Shown here one piece after another: positions 22,034 to 32,723 of a DNA stretch of 64,000 bases. The stretch covers positions 496,001 through 560,000 of the forward strand of contig JACDQD010000103.1 in NCBI GenBank assembly GCA_019843655.1, written 5' to 3'. Source of the DNA: Lethocerus indicus (lineage: Eukaryota > Arthropoda > Insecta > Hemiptera > Belostomatidae). The stretch's first letter is position 1; each line of letters starts with the position of its first letter. The notes under the pieces are model-generated. The model was not told the DNA's origin. It did no database searches and saw only the letters and a program-made list of their open reading frames with translations. The position numbers and the translations under genes are program-made.

Positions 22034-23060
22034 CCTCATGAAAAATGTATTACGAATTGCAATAACTGTTAATGTAATGGCAGTTAAGGTGTTGGGACGT
22101 GCAAATTCAATATTTGAGGCATAAAACTCTCTCTCTCTCTCTGTTTAGAGGTCGTCTTTTTTTCTACGCAACCCGGTCGGCGTCTATAAAACGGAAACCG
22201 AGGTATAAAATGAAAATCCGCTTTTCAATAAAATGGAAAGACGCTACTTCTTGTTGTTCTGGCCGGAGATACGTCCGCCGGGAAATGTAAATCATCGGGA
22301 GAGAGCCGCTATTGAGGCACTTCGAATACCGGCAGTCCAATATTGGGAAGATATCCAGACAAATAAGATATCCCCAATAGGAGCGATAGACACAACAAGC
22401 TCGGGTCATATATACCCCCCCCCCCCCCGGCAATGTAAATACAGGAAGTAAAAGACTGGGAGGGTAACATCTATATATATATATATATATATGGCCAGCC
22501 CGACCATATCTTCGTGCATTTGACTTTTTCAGAATCGCCAAGATCTATATCGTCCTAGTTGGGGGGGTTTCCGGCCTTAAAAATTTTTCCAATTCCGTCT
22601 CCGGTAAGGAAGGCCGCCGGTCGTGATTCGGCCGTAAATGCGATATTGGCCGGTGGCGAATTTTACTTCTCAAGTCCCCGTCGAGCAAAAACGGTCGTCG
22701 TTAAATAGTCTTGCGCTCGGTAGGCCCGAATACCGGCTGCGAGAAATATTACAGAACGGTTCCAACCGAATTCGGCTATAGAAGAGCTCAATATTTGTCC
22801 ACCGGCAATTCGGCTGAATCGGGTCCGAACGCAAATTCAAGACGGAATTTAAGATTTTAATATTTCAATTAAGAGAAAAGAAAGTGATAACGAGACGCCG
22901 CCGGGATGAAGTTGAATAAATCATGCGTCCCCCCCAATGGGGAAAAAATGGGGCTCGGTCCTGATGACGTTTAAATGAAGCCTCCGCTCCGACTGAAAAG
23001 ACGCTTTTCATTTTGATATTTATGCACGAAACAGACAATTAATACGTAGTATTAACTTTT
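22034..23060. other. Unassigned; simple repeats
   Basis: Contains (CT) near 22128, a poly-C run at 22417-22428 and (TA) at 22472-22491. The 125-codon minus frame at 22164-22541 runs through the TA repeat and is not credible. Confidence 0.5.
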
Positions 23061-23478
23061 TAGTTTAACATATCTGTTTTGTGGTCTGCGAGGGGTTGGA
23101 ATACCGTAGGGTTTCTGCCTCCTCTCGCCGGTTTCGTCTTTTGATAGACCGGTTTCGGCCGCTCGCCATCTTCAGTAGCGGCGTTGCTGTCGCTGTCACT
23201 AGTACTGTACTTGACACTACTTCTACTGCTGCGGGCGGTTACCGTATCGCGTAATATAAATATAAAATAATAAAAAATATTTCGAATCGGTTTCGTAGAG
23301 ACCCATTGTACGTTCAGAATTACAAAAATATTTCTGTGTTCGGGTCTTTTATTTAGACGGTCTTTTATTAGACAGTGCAGTGAGGATGCCCCCCCCCCCG
23401 GAAAACACCCAAAGTGCCAACAGTGCTACTGAAGATGGCGAGCAGCCGAAACCAGCGAGAGGAGACAGAAACACCCGA
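23061..23478 (-). repeat. HP-1 long copy with unrelated loop insert
   Basis: The tail is on the left (TAGTTTAACATATCTG). The left arm runs to the cttcagtagcggc block, and the right arm resumes at about 23375 (cagtgcagtgaggatgcc). The loop of about 150 bp, including cgcgtaatataaatataaaa and ttctgtgttcgggtc, is found again inverted at 27525-27645, so it belongs to a loop subtype. A C-run (23390-23399) interrupts the right arm. Confidence 0.8.
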
Positions 23479-24129
23479 ACCGATATTTTTTTTAATAATT
23501 ATAGTATTATTTACAGTGTTTAGCTAATTTATTGAATTACAGTGGAGCTCGATAAGGTGGTTCCTGGAGAAACGGGATAAATTCCCGAATAGAATTAGGC
23601 GATCCTACCCGTAAATTAGTTAGTGATTATAGACTTTTGTTATCATCGTAGGAATCGTTGGAGTCCAAAGAAATGTTTCTGGCTATTACAGTTTTTTTAC
23701 GGCTGAGAGACTATTCCAAACGCCAGCCGACCATGAGATAACTCAAATTATCCGATGTGTTTGTGATAATCGATCAGTTGAATGGTCTCGGAAAATTGTA
23801 ATTTTTACCAGAGGTGAAGCAGGGTCTTTGACGTCTCTACGCTTCCCGATCCCGTTCTCAAAGACTCCGGTCGTTGAGAACGATTCGGGCAGTGCCAGTT
23901 GGGAATGTGGAACGCGGGAATGTCGGAACAAAGGAAGAATGATTAGCGTCCCGGCAATTTCCGGGCAGTTCACTGTCCACGTTTCGGCCGGGATTAAACT
24001 TAGGGACTAGACGTGTATACAACGGGCAAACGGAATAGACGGGATTTTCTATGTGAACTCAGTTTATTGCCTCGACCCAACGCTAAATTATGCTCCACCC
24101 AGTACGGAATACAAAACAAAATGGATTCT

Positions 24130-24376
24130 TAGTTCAACGTACCTGTTTTGTGATCTGCCAGTGATTGGAATACCGTAGATTTCGGCCTTTTGCCAGACCG
24201 GTTTCGGCTGCAGCAGCGGTTAGTTGGTACAAGTGACGGTCACCGCACTGAGGATACCCCCGAAAAACATCCGGAGTGCCGAAAGTGACTGACACCGCTA
24301 CTGAAGACGGCGAGCGGCCGAAACCGGTCTAGCAAAAAAGACCGAACCGGCGAGAGGAGACAGAAACACAGATTTT
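24130..24376 (-). repeat. HP-1 copy, inverted
   Basis: Tail at left (TTAGTTCAACGTACCTG, mutated), shortened left arm, then a complete right arm from ggtacaagtgacgg to gaggagacagaaacacagat. No clean target duplication was found. Confidence 0.78.
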
Positions 24377-25103
24377 TGTTCGGTTACGGACATTACAAAG
24401 GTTCATTCAAAAGGTCGGCATTGGCGAATAGTTGGAGTTATTGCTCAAAGCCTTGATCAATTGCAGCGTCTAACTTACAAATCCAGTATTACCCAATATT
24501 ACAGACTTGTATTTGGCTTAAATAAAACGACCAAACTTCTTTCACGAAGGCTTGAATAAAAAAAACAATGCTGTAAAATAATTAAAAGTAATTATCCACG
24601 AATAATTAGGGCACAATTTAAGGGCTCGCAAACCCAGGATTCCGAAGGACTAAATTTAAGATAGATATTTTATTTGCAAAAGATGATAGTCCTTAAAAAA
24701 AAAAGCGGAAACGATCCATTTCTCACGATCGTAAATTTCGTGCCGGATTCGGCTAAAAGAAAAAAGAAAAACACGTACAACAGAAAAATTACGGGGGACA
24801 GAAACGGGAGACCGAAAAGAACACGGGGTCGGGACTGAACGTTAGGTAAAAAAACGCTTCCGCCTTCGATAGAAAAAGGTTTTAAAAAAATATGTAAATC
24901 AATTAAAAACAACAAACGGGATGTGTGGGAAAGAATTTTAATCAGGAAAAAGGGTTTCGTTGAAACTCTGTGTGTAAATGCACGACGAAGTGGTTTTAAT
25001 ACAGATTTTCCGTCGCTGACATAAATTCGCCGTAATTGACGTTTTACCTCGAATAACCTAATGAATCTCGACTATATTTATTCATGTAAAATGTTATAAT
25101 GTA
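24377..25103. other. Unassigned sequence
   Basis: AT-rich with A-runs. The 81-codon minus-strand frame at 24670-24915 is hydrophobic because of its T-rich template and has no recognisable family. Confidence 0.4.
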
Positions 25104-25307
25104 TTGGGGGTACCCAAAAGTAATCGACATATTGGCTTTGGAATTCATTTTATTGTGCTAAAAAAAGAAACTTTAATTATTAATCTACTATATATTCACC
25201 GATATTATCGACAACTCTCTGCCACTTTTCCGGCAAATTTTCCCCTCTTGAAGAACTCCTCAAGACCAAAATACATCAAATTGTTGATTAATTTTGGGTA
25301 CACCTAA
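25104..25307 (-). mobile_element. mar-A deletion element, inverted
   Basis: 204 bp with ends TTGGGGGTACCCAAAAGTAA and the complement at 25307. On the minus strand it encodes YFGLEEFFKRG, then a 1-2 base deletion that shifts the frame before the CRKSGR (out-of-frame PEKWQ) segment. This is the most complete TIR pair of the family apart from 1830-2029. Confidence 0.82.
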
Positions 25308-25449
25308 TATATTGTTGGTATGTAATTATATCGCTTTAGCTTAGCATTATATGACGGTATTTCTTATCTAACCGAGAGAATATTGGAGATAAAATATTAG
25401 AGAAAAAATGTTCCTCTCCATCAGAGTTTAAGACTTCGGTATGTTAGAA

Positions 25450-25502
25450 ATACTACAGGGGTAGCGGAAATCCGAAACCGATCTAGCTAAAGACCGAACG
25501 GA
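25450..25502. repeat. HP-1 remnant
   Basis: A short stretch, ggtagcggaaatccgaaacc, then gatctagctaaagaccgaac, matches the arm core. Ends are absent. Confidence 0.5.
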
Positions 25503-25779
25503 GTCTATAATTTCTCAGGTGGATATCGTACTCTGTAAATTTTAACGCGGAGCCGTAAACACCGCTCGGACGTAATTTCGGGTAGGAAGTGTTGTTATAA
25601 TGACGCGCCGTAAAGGCGGCTAAAACGTTTTTCGATATCGGCGTTCTGTACGCGCCGAGACCAGGGCCTGCGGAGGGGTTGGTTAAAGAGGGTTTGGGGG
25701 TTGGTTGATCACTGTCATTCCGTAAATTATCCGCGCCGGTCAACGAACCCCGATCGCAGGGGCGGACGGTTCAAGGGCG

Positions 25780-25810
25780 TATATAAGTGACTCCCCCTCG
25801 GAACATCACC
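25780..25810 (+). promoter_or_regulatory. Candidate TATA plus initiator promoter
   Basis: TATATAAG at 25780 and ATCACC with an A at 25808 (28 bp) follow a GC-rich segment. No coding sequence was recognised downstream (25811-26237); the next frames are short. Confidence 0.27.
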
Positions 25811-26237
25811 GAAAACAATACATCTCTCGTTTCCGAACTAAATACGCGTTGGGAGACGGGGCGCGTAATAGAATATTAAATATAAAAAAAAATCCCGTCC
25901 AAAAAATCAAAATACTGCAACAAGATCTGCAGGAAATATAAAACAAACTTTAGTACTGATTCGGGCCACAACCTAATTAGAGGGTGGCTTCCCTTAGTAC
26001 GAATCATTCAGTCGGAATGACGGAAATAGAAACGGTTCCGAAACGCCGGCAACGGGGTTGAATTCCAGCGGGGAAGAGGACGCAACTTTACGTTACAACG
26101 TTGAATGATGGAAAACAGAAAAAAATATTTAGCTCCTCGGGTTATTTCCTTTAGTAGATATTTCATTATTTTTTTACAACTGAGGACACATATTTATTCC
26201 ATGTTATTGGAAAAAAGGTTAAGAAAAAAAAATACTG

Positions 26238-26420
26238 GTTTCTGTTTCGTCTCGCCGGTTCGGTCTTTCGCCAGACAGGTTTCGGCTGCTCGCCGTCTTC
26301 AGTAGCGGTGTTAGTCACATTTGGCACTTTGTATGTTGTCTGGGAATCTTCACTGTCACTTATACTGTCCGCGTTTCTGAGGCCGGTATTATAATTTCAA
26401 ATATTCTATAACCGGTAACC
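26238..26420. repeat. HP-1 left half, divergent
   Basis: The left arm from tttcgtctcgccggttcgg to the cttcagtagcggtgttagtc block is followed by the same loop as the 1572 copy (gaggccggtattataatttc). The right arm and tail are missing. Confidence 0.72.
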
Positions 26421-27117
26421 TGCGAATTTTAGACTTCCGCGAAATAAGTATATTCAACTTACGGTTTTTTTGTAGCCTCGTGTTTGTACACGTGTATCTC
26501 CCGACAATTTCAGCCGTCGTGAATGTTCGGTTAATCTTTTAAAGCCGCTTTTCTCGCACGTTTTTTTTGGTTCGCCTTCGATTTTTACCCGTTGCGAAAA
26601 ATGGATCGGAGAATCTGTGCCAAATTTTGTGTGAAAAATGTCGTGTATAATATCTGGTGGGGATCACTTTGAAGGGGACAAAATAGATATTCGTAAATAG
26701 ATAGATAATTGTTGAAAAAACCCTAATTTCGCTATATTTTTGGAACAGACCTCGTACAACTTTTTCTATTGTTTTATGTGCCGACCGGCCTTAGGTCGAT
26801 GACACGAATAAAAACGCTATCGATATTTCGCCCCGCGATAGATATTAACCCCCGACTGGTGGGGGGGGGGGGGCGTTTAGTGGTTACGAGGAGAAAAAAC
26901 TAGAAATTACGCCGATAAAGAATCACCGTCGCGTATAACGAACGATAGACAGACGATATCGGCGGGTGAAGACAAGGCCGTATATAATTATATTTATGGT
27001 CGGGTTCGGGTTAACGAGCCATTCTCCTCGCCCCGCCCACCCCCGCTTTCCAGGGATGAATTTTTTCCCGGAAGTTTTCCTACCTCAAACCTCCATTAAT
27101 TAGGACGGACGGGAGGT
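26421..27117. other. Unassigned; G-run
   Basis: Contains a run of 12 G near 26862-26873. No repeat family or gene recognised. Confidence 0.4.
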
Positions 27118-27150
27118 TATAAAAGGTGGAGGACCGCGAAGCTAACAAAC
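27118..27150 (+). promoter_or_regulatory. Candidate TATA promoter
   Basis: TATAAAAG, the strongest TATA consensus in the window, begins at 27118. A CA at 27146-27147 sits 29 bp from the first TATA base. The initiator match is weak, and no recognisable gene follows before the HP-1 remnant at 27458. Confidence 0.28.
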
Positions 27151-27457
27151 TCGGATTAATGACAGCCTTGGTGGAGTTTTTCTTTTTTCAGACCCCAAAG
27201 AGGTGGGGGCAAATTGACGCTTCCTTTTTCCCACCCCCATAATTTTCCCCGCAATCTTTCCTCCTTTCGCCCTCTGACGTAATTATACGCTGGGTTAATT
27301 CCCAAAATTCCCGCCCACGACCACATCTCTCACTTAAGCTGAAGTGAGTGATCGAGTATATTGTCGGCCGCTGAAACACAATTCGTAGAACGATTTAACA
27401 ATTCTGCACATATTCCAGACATGCAATCCAGGTAAAAGACAGAATACAGAAATATTT

Positions 27458-27645
27458 TAGATTTGTTGTGTTTCCTCTCCTCTCGATGTTTTTCGTGTCA
27501 CTTGTACTGTCTAAATAAAAGACCCGAACACAGAAACATTTGTAATTATGAACGCGTGACGGGACTCTACGCAACCGATTCGAAATATTTTTTATTATTT
27601 TACACTTATATTACGCGATATGGCAACCGCCAGCAGTAGTAGTGC
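27458..27645. repeat. HP-1-related fragment with loop subtype
   Basis: It opens with a degraded arm (TAGATTTGTTGTGTTTCC, cctctcgatg) and then carries gtcacttgtactg and the loop found inverted in 23220-23385 (gacccgaacacagaaacatt, acgcgatatggcaaccgcc). The second arm is lost. Confidence 0.65.
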
Positions 27646-27655
27646 GTTGAACCTC

Positions 27656-27715
27656 CAATATAATAGACCGAGGTTCAAATTATAGGCCAACGTATATTTC
27701 AATTAACGGTTTTAC
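27656..27715. repeat. Direct repeat unit 1 beside tRL-B
   Basis: The sequence ataatagaccgaggttcaaa, then aggccaacgtatatttc, recurs at 27990-28047 with a few substitutions. The pair brackets the tRL-B copy at about 40 bp and 5 bp, so the SINE may sit inside a duplicated stretch. Confidence 0.75.
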
Positions 27716-27751
27716 GGATGTCATTATAAGATATTGTTAACGGATATTATT

Positions 27752-27985
27752 ATGAGAAGACGGGACAAAAAATTTCGTTTCAGCGATGTCAGCATTTTGT
27801 ACACGGCGTTTCCGCATACTAAACCAGCAACACTTTTCCGTATTCCGGGTTGTGCATCGGTGCGCCGTGCTTAAATCATAACCCAACGCTTAATTCTCTC
27901 TAATTTAGTGTTCGTTCCGTTTGAACTGATATATGTCAGACTAACATGATGGGCATTTTCATAAAGATATATAGGAATATTTTAC
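27752..27985 (+). repeat. tRL-B SINE-like repeat
   Basis: About 234 bp, clearly similar to 31433-31670. The core at 27803-27868 (66 nt) has ACGGCGT...GCGCCGT ends and CCGGGTTGTGCATCGG, the same layout as tRL-A, but the middle and flanks differ. Shared 3' body features are gttcgttccgtttgaactg and gatatataggaatattt. The two copies differ by scattered substitutions, so they are old relative to HP-1 at 60.8 kb. Confidence 0.7.
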
Positions 27986-27989
27986 ATCG

Positions 27990-28047
27990 TATAATAAACC
28001 GAGGTGCAAATTAGAGGCCAACTTATATTTCAATTAATATACGATTT
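27990..28047. repeat. Direct repeat unit 2 beside tRL-B
   Basis: The second copy (ataataaaccgaggtgcaaa, aggccaacttatatttc) of the unit at 27656-27715. Confidence 0.75.
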
Positions 28048-28067
28048 TAAGGGTGTTTATACATGTG

Positions 28068-28170
28068 CAAAAGTGCCATCATTGGGTGGTCTCTTTTATC
28101 GAGACATTCGCGTGAAATGAAAAACACTCATCATTTGTACACATAACTACATGTAGTTGGTCGTACAAAA
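28068..28170 (+). mobile_element. LINE 3'-tail fragment
   Basis: The stretch aaaagtgccatcattgggtg, then ggtctcttttatcgagacat, and a later catttgtac matches the non-coding 3' tail following the LINE fragments at 43490 and 58446. The coding part is absent here. Confidence 0.6.
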
Positions 28171-29026
28171 ATAAAAAGGTTAAAAAAAATAAAAAAAGGG
28201 TGTTTGAAGATATTATAGCTGCGAGGTTTGTGGGATGATTTTGTGTAGACTTTTGTGTAGATTTTTGAGGTGGGCTCGAGCCGTTTTACGAAAAATCATT
28301 CCTATATATTGATTCCCTTGTAGCTGATATCATTTTCATTTATGGTATTGGGAGGGGCGGTACATTTTTCTCACCAAATTACCGTTCGGAGTGTACATGG
28401 GGTGGGCGGAAATTTCTTACCGAATATCGGTTCTAAACGAATTTGTCCGCTGGACAAGTAGAGCGGTAAGGGCGGCCTAATGGCCGGGAATGTCTGAATT
28501 AAATATGCCCCGTCCAATTTGTAAAGGGCGTTGGGAGAAGGTGGGACATTATTTCTTCCCCCGCCGGGAGAATCCATTAGCGGTTCGACCGAAGAACAGT
28601 CGGATAAAAGAAGCAACTAAATGGAGGGTTTCTGAAACGGCGCCATTACTGTATTCCGCCCACATCGGTCGTCAACACTGTACCGTCGTCTTGTTTATAA
28701 TCTAAACATTAGTTTTTCAACGGATAGAATTAATCAATTTTATTGTATTAAAAGAAGAAGGTGTCGAAAATGCTCGGTTTTGTCGACTTGGCACTCCATT
28801 TCAATGATCTTAAAATAAAAAAAAATTAAGGTCAACAAAAAAATCTCATATACTATCTTATAGAGAAAAGAAAGCTCTTTCGAATAACAATAAAACAATA
28901 TGCCAAAACACTTTTTTATTCACGCGCTAATTCAAATTGAAAAAACGGCCATTACTTATTAGCCAACCTAATATTTCAATTTTAATACAATATTTTAATC
29001 CTAAAACAAAGGTTTCTTTTCCTGTG
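28171..29026. other. Unassigned sequence
   Basis: AT-rich with one GC-richer block around 28360-28680 carrying chance frames on both strands. No repeat shared in the window. Confidence 0.4.
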
Positions 29027-29054
29027 CAGGTTTCGGTTGTTCGCCATCTTCGAT
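29027..29054. repeat. HP-1 remnant
   Basis: Only caggtttcggttgttcgcca and cttcgatag of the arm core are left. Confidence 0.4.
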
Positions 29055-29194
29055 AGATGATACGTAGGCATGTTTTATCATTTTTTTGGTCACTGCATCA
29101 TGCAATTATTCCCGAGGACTGGCATAATATATAGGAACGCTTTTATTCTGTTTCGTACAGTCAGGATATAAGACATTTGGGATCATTTAATCCC

Positions 29195-29372
29195 GGGGGC
29201 GCTAGTTGATCTATATCTAATAATTTTTGTTTAAATAGAAACCAAAACGTTCATGGACAAATAGAAACTGTTTCAGCATTTTTATCTTACAATATTGAGT
29301 TTTTATTTGTCTATGGAAGTTTTGCTTTATATTTAAATAAAAATTATTAGGTATAGATCAACTAGCGCCCCT
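29195..29372. mobile_element. Small inverted-repeat element at satellite edge
   Basis: The left arm 29195-29237 (GGGGGCGCTAGTTGATCTAT onward) is mirrored at 29330-29372 (…AGATCAACTAGCGCCCC) with few mismatches. About 92 bp of AT-rich sequence separate them. The right terminus, AACTAGCGCCCC, is the same motif that closes each unit of the adjoining tandem array. No transposase is present and no target duplication could be assigned, because the array replaces the right flank. Confidence 0.75.
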
Positions 29373-30078
29373 GAGGGTGGTGCGGAAATGTACTTAACTA
29401 AAGTTCGTCGGGTGCACTCGCACCGATAAACTAGCGCCCCCATCAGTGTGGTGCGGAAATGTACTTAACTAAAGTTCGTCGGGTGCACTCGCACCGATAA
29501 ACTAGCGCCCCCATCAGTGTGGTGCGGAAATGTACTTAACTAAAAGTTCGTTTGTGTGCACTCCGCACCGATAAACTAGCGCCCCCCATCAGTGTGGTGC
29601 GGAAATGTACTTAACTAAAAGTTCGTTGTGTTGCACTCACGCACCGATTAAACTAACGCCCCAATCAGTGTGGTGCGGAAATGTACTTAACTAAAGTTCG
29701 TTGTGTGCACTCGCACCGATAAACTAGCGCCCCCATCAGTGTGGTGCGGAAATGTACTTAACTAAAGTTCGTCGGGTGCACTCGCACCGATAAACTAGCG
29801 CCCCCATCAGTGTGGTGCGGAAATGTACTTAACTAAAGTTCGTCGGGTGCACTCGCACCGATAAACTAACGCCCCATCGGTGTGGTTGCGAAATGCACTT
29901 AACTAAAGTTCGTCGGGTGCACTCGCACCGATAAACTAGCGCCCCCATCAGTGTGGTGCGGAAATGTACTTAACTAAAGTTCGTCGGTGCACTCGCACCG
30001 ATAAACTAGCGCCCCCATCAGTGTGGTGCGGAAATGTACTTAACTAAAGTTCGTTGTGTGCACTCGCACCGATAAACT
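29362..30078. repeat. 71-bp tandem array, 10 units
   Basis: The landmark GTGCGGAAATG recurs ten times (29380, 29451, 29522, then about every 71-75 bp to about 30026). Each unit includes acttaactaaagttcgt, a small hairpin GGTGC-actc-GCACC, and actagcgccccc. Units 4, 5 and 8 carry indels (e.g. ttgtgtgcactcc), while 2, 3, 6, 7 and 9 are nearly identical, suggesting homogenisation. It is a minisatellite, not a CRISPR array: there are no unique spacers. Confidence 0.93.
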
Positions 30079-30170
30079 AGATTACTAAAATTTACTAAAA
30101 CTTTTTTCAATAAATTTTGGACATACAGGAAAACTTTTATGATCGTAAATAGACAATACCAGATAGGTTT

Positions 30171-30367
30171 GACTTGTACAAGTGACAGTGACAGTGAGGA
30201 TGCCCAAAAAACACCCAAAGTGCCGACAGTGATTAACGCCGCTACTGAAGACGGCGAGCGGCCGAAACCGGTCTAGCAAAAGATCAAACCGGCGAGAGGA
30301 GACAGAAAGACACGAAATCCACGGTATTCCAACCCCTAGCAGACCGCAAAACACGTATTCTAAACTA
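30171..30367 (+). repeat. HP-1 right-half copy with tail
   Basis: It starts at GACTTGTACAAGTGACAG within the loop-proximal arm and runs through the complete right arm to an altered tail (ACACGTATTCTAAACTAG). The left arm is absent. A possible degraded duplication (ccagata/cctgata) is too weak to call. Confidence 0.8.
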
Positions 30368-31432
30368 GCCTGATATATATATTTTTTTAAAATATGATAC
30401 GAATTCTGCTGTAATTAGCTCTAATTTAATGATTCGTAATAGCGATATTTCATTAGACCGCTAATTTGAGGTTCGAAAATCGATTCAGTTATCAACAGTC
30501 AATCGAAAAATTCCTTCTTAATGCCAACTTCTGTGGCTGATTTTTAAACGTTTAAATAATTACAGGATCGGGACAATTTTCAAATTTGAATCGAATTTCA
30601 AACTCGAATTGAAAATTGGGAGGACACGATCTTACAATCTCACTATAACGGCTGCGAATACTAAACTATTATCGATCAGCGAATTCAATTAATGCATAAA
30701 ATTAAATTCGGAATCTGTGCAATTCCCGAGATAGCCCAACGTGCAATAATAATAATAGAATGATTCCCTAGAGACCGTGCGGCGTTGCAATTATTCGAAT
30801 GGCCAGTGCCAGGTGCACAGTTAACCCTCGGGAAATATAATATTGAATAAATAATTAGACCGATATCAGCACGGCGGGAAACGTGCTAGATACCGCAATT
30901 ACCGAAGACCACAAATCGTATCAATTCCTTGAAATATTACTACATTTAATTATATATACGGGACCGCTCCTCTACCTTTCGGGATGAATTTATCCCGATA
31001 AATTACTAAATCCGAAGGGACGAACCAATATCCACGTTTTGCGCATTAATTTGGAATATCCACAAGTGGCCGTAGAGTTCAGTACAAAATGGCAAGAGTA
31101 ATTGATACGTTTCGAACGAATTATTAAAGATGATAAATTTTGAAAGCCGACTCCGTAAGTGAAGGAAAATGTTGAATTCATAATTTTGTCTCGAATTTTT
31201 TTCATTCCTTCAGACAACAACAATAAAAAAAAAACGGAAATTCTTTCAAAATACGAAATCAACGAAGGTTCCAATTTTAAAGTTGAAATCGGCGGGCTGC
31301 TAAAATTTGTTTTATCCTGTCGCGCCCAGCGAGAAATTTATTCTATAAAATTATCCCAACTTGTTGCTCAACCGGATCATCCTGTATTATAGACGGGGTG
31401 AAATAAAAACCGGTCCTAGCTAGGGGGAGAGG
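30368..31432. other. Unassigned sequence
   Basis: AT-rich, unique within the window. Frames of 77-94 codons at 30990-31392 lie on opposite strands of the same DNA and show no motif. Confidence 0.4.
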
Positions 31433-31670
31433 AGCGAGACGGGACAACAGAAATCGTGTCAGCGATGTCAGCATTTTGTATACGGCGTTACCGCATACTA
31501 AACCCGCAACACTTCTCAGTTTGCCGGGTTGTGCATCGCTGCGCCGTGCTTAATTCATAACCCAACGCTTGATTCTCCCTCCAATTTAGTGTTCGTTCCG
31601 TTTGAACTGATATTGTCAGAATAACATGATGGGAATTTTCATAACGATATATAGGAATATTTTTACACTG
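31433..31670 (+). repeat. tRL-B SINE-like repeat
   Basis: Second copy of the family at 27752. The core 31482-31547 (66 nt) keeps ACGGCGT/GCGCCGT and GCCGGGTTGTGCATCGC. The 3' body ends gatatataggaatattttta. The leader gacgggacaa is shared with the first copy, so the repeat begins at least 45 nt before the tRNA-like core. Confidence 0.7.
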
Positions 31671-31947
31671 ATAAAATGCTTCTGCGAAACATTATCTGTC
31701 CCAGCTATCTAAGCTGCACTCAGATTAGTTTGTTCAACGCCTGAAAACTGCATCTACGATGCAATTGCGGACAAATTTCAGCTAATTGTGTAAGAAATCC
31801 GAGGTTGGGCAGAGAGCGTCTGCTACTTTGGCAAGGTGGCCGCATTTCAGCCCCCGCTAAAACTCACTCCCTTCTATCCAATTCTCGGCCAAATTGCTTT
31901 GTTTTTTGTTTGTTGGTTTTCTCTTTTAACCCATTTCTTCTTTTCTT

Positions 31948-32090
31948 TCTCTCTCTCTCTCTCTCTCTCTTGCACTCCGACAATTGGATAGTTCCCGCCG
32001 GACAATGGATCGTTCCGACTAACTGTCTTCGTTTCTTTGTCCCTTCCACCTCCTCCTCCTCCTCCTCTTCTTCTTCTTCTTCTTCTTTTT
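31948..32090. repeat. (CT)n and (CCT)n/(CTT)n microsatellites
   Basis: ctctct... at 31950-31969 and cctcctcct followed by cttcttctt at 32048-32088. They create serine- and arginine-rich chance frames on both strands. Confidence 0.9.
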
Positions 32091-32416
32091 TTGGCTTTCA
32101 AAATCAATACCTCGGTCTTATTTTTATTATATAAATTGACCAATTTTTACGGACTCGGTCGAAAAAGCGACCCGAATCTCCGCTGTTGTATTCCAGAATG
32201 GCGACAACGTTGGCGTTTCGGACGGCCACTATTAGTCTGGTTAAGAGGAATTTGAACTAGTGATGGTATATTGGTTAGGTATCCTATTGTCCCTAGTATT
32301 TTCCTACTAGAATTCCAACAAGTTACGTAGAATTAACAACCAATGTAACCAATATTTCAGTACAGATAGGGACTAAAAAGATAATTTTTCAGCCTACGAA
32401 AAATAAATAACAATCA

Positions 32417-32463
32417 ATGATTTAAGGTATAAAATTAACCTTTAATTAGGTTTTGATGACATT
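32417..32463. repeat. Flank segment duplicated at 38.24 kb
   Basis: The segment ggtataaaattaacctttaa, then ttaggttttgatgacatta, occurs inverted at 38237-38291 next to another HP-1 copy with the same junction. The two loci therefore share an insertion together with its neighbouring DNA. Confidence 0.8.
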
Positions 32464-32723
32464 AAATATTTATTGTAGATTTCGTGTGTTTCTGTCTCCT
32501 CTCGCTGGTTCTGCTAGACCGGTTTCGGCTGCTCGCCATCTGACAGTGACAGTGCAGTTAGGATGCCCAAAAAACATCTAAAGTGACTAAAACCGCTACT
32601 GAAGATGGCGACCGGCCGAAACCTGCAAAAGACTAAACCGGCGAGAGGAGATAGAAAACACACGAAATCCACGGTATTCCAAAGCCTCGCAGACCACAAA
32701 ACTGGTATGTTAAAATATTTGTT
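32464..32723 (+). repeat. HP-1 copy with 11-bp target duplication
   Basis: AAATATTTATT and AAATATTTGTT flank element 32475-32712. The left arm starts GTAGATTTCGTGTG; both arms are shortened (several arm blocks missing); the tail ends CTGGTATGTTA. The left duplication plus flank is also seen at 38.24 kb. Confidence 0.83.

Noticed and set aside
24670..24915. Hydrophobic 81-codon frame as a membrane protein
   Set aside because: Hydrophobicity comes from a T-rich template strand; no start context or homology recognised.
29362..30078. Possible CRISPR array
   Set aside because: The whole 71-bp unit repeats, so there are no unique spacers, and the setting is eukaryotic.
31874..32143. Arginine/glycine-rich minus-strand frame
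   Set aside because: Produced by the (CCT)/(CTT) and (CT) microsatellites.
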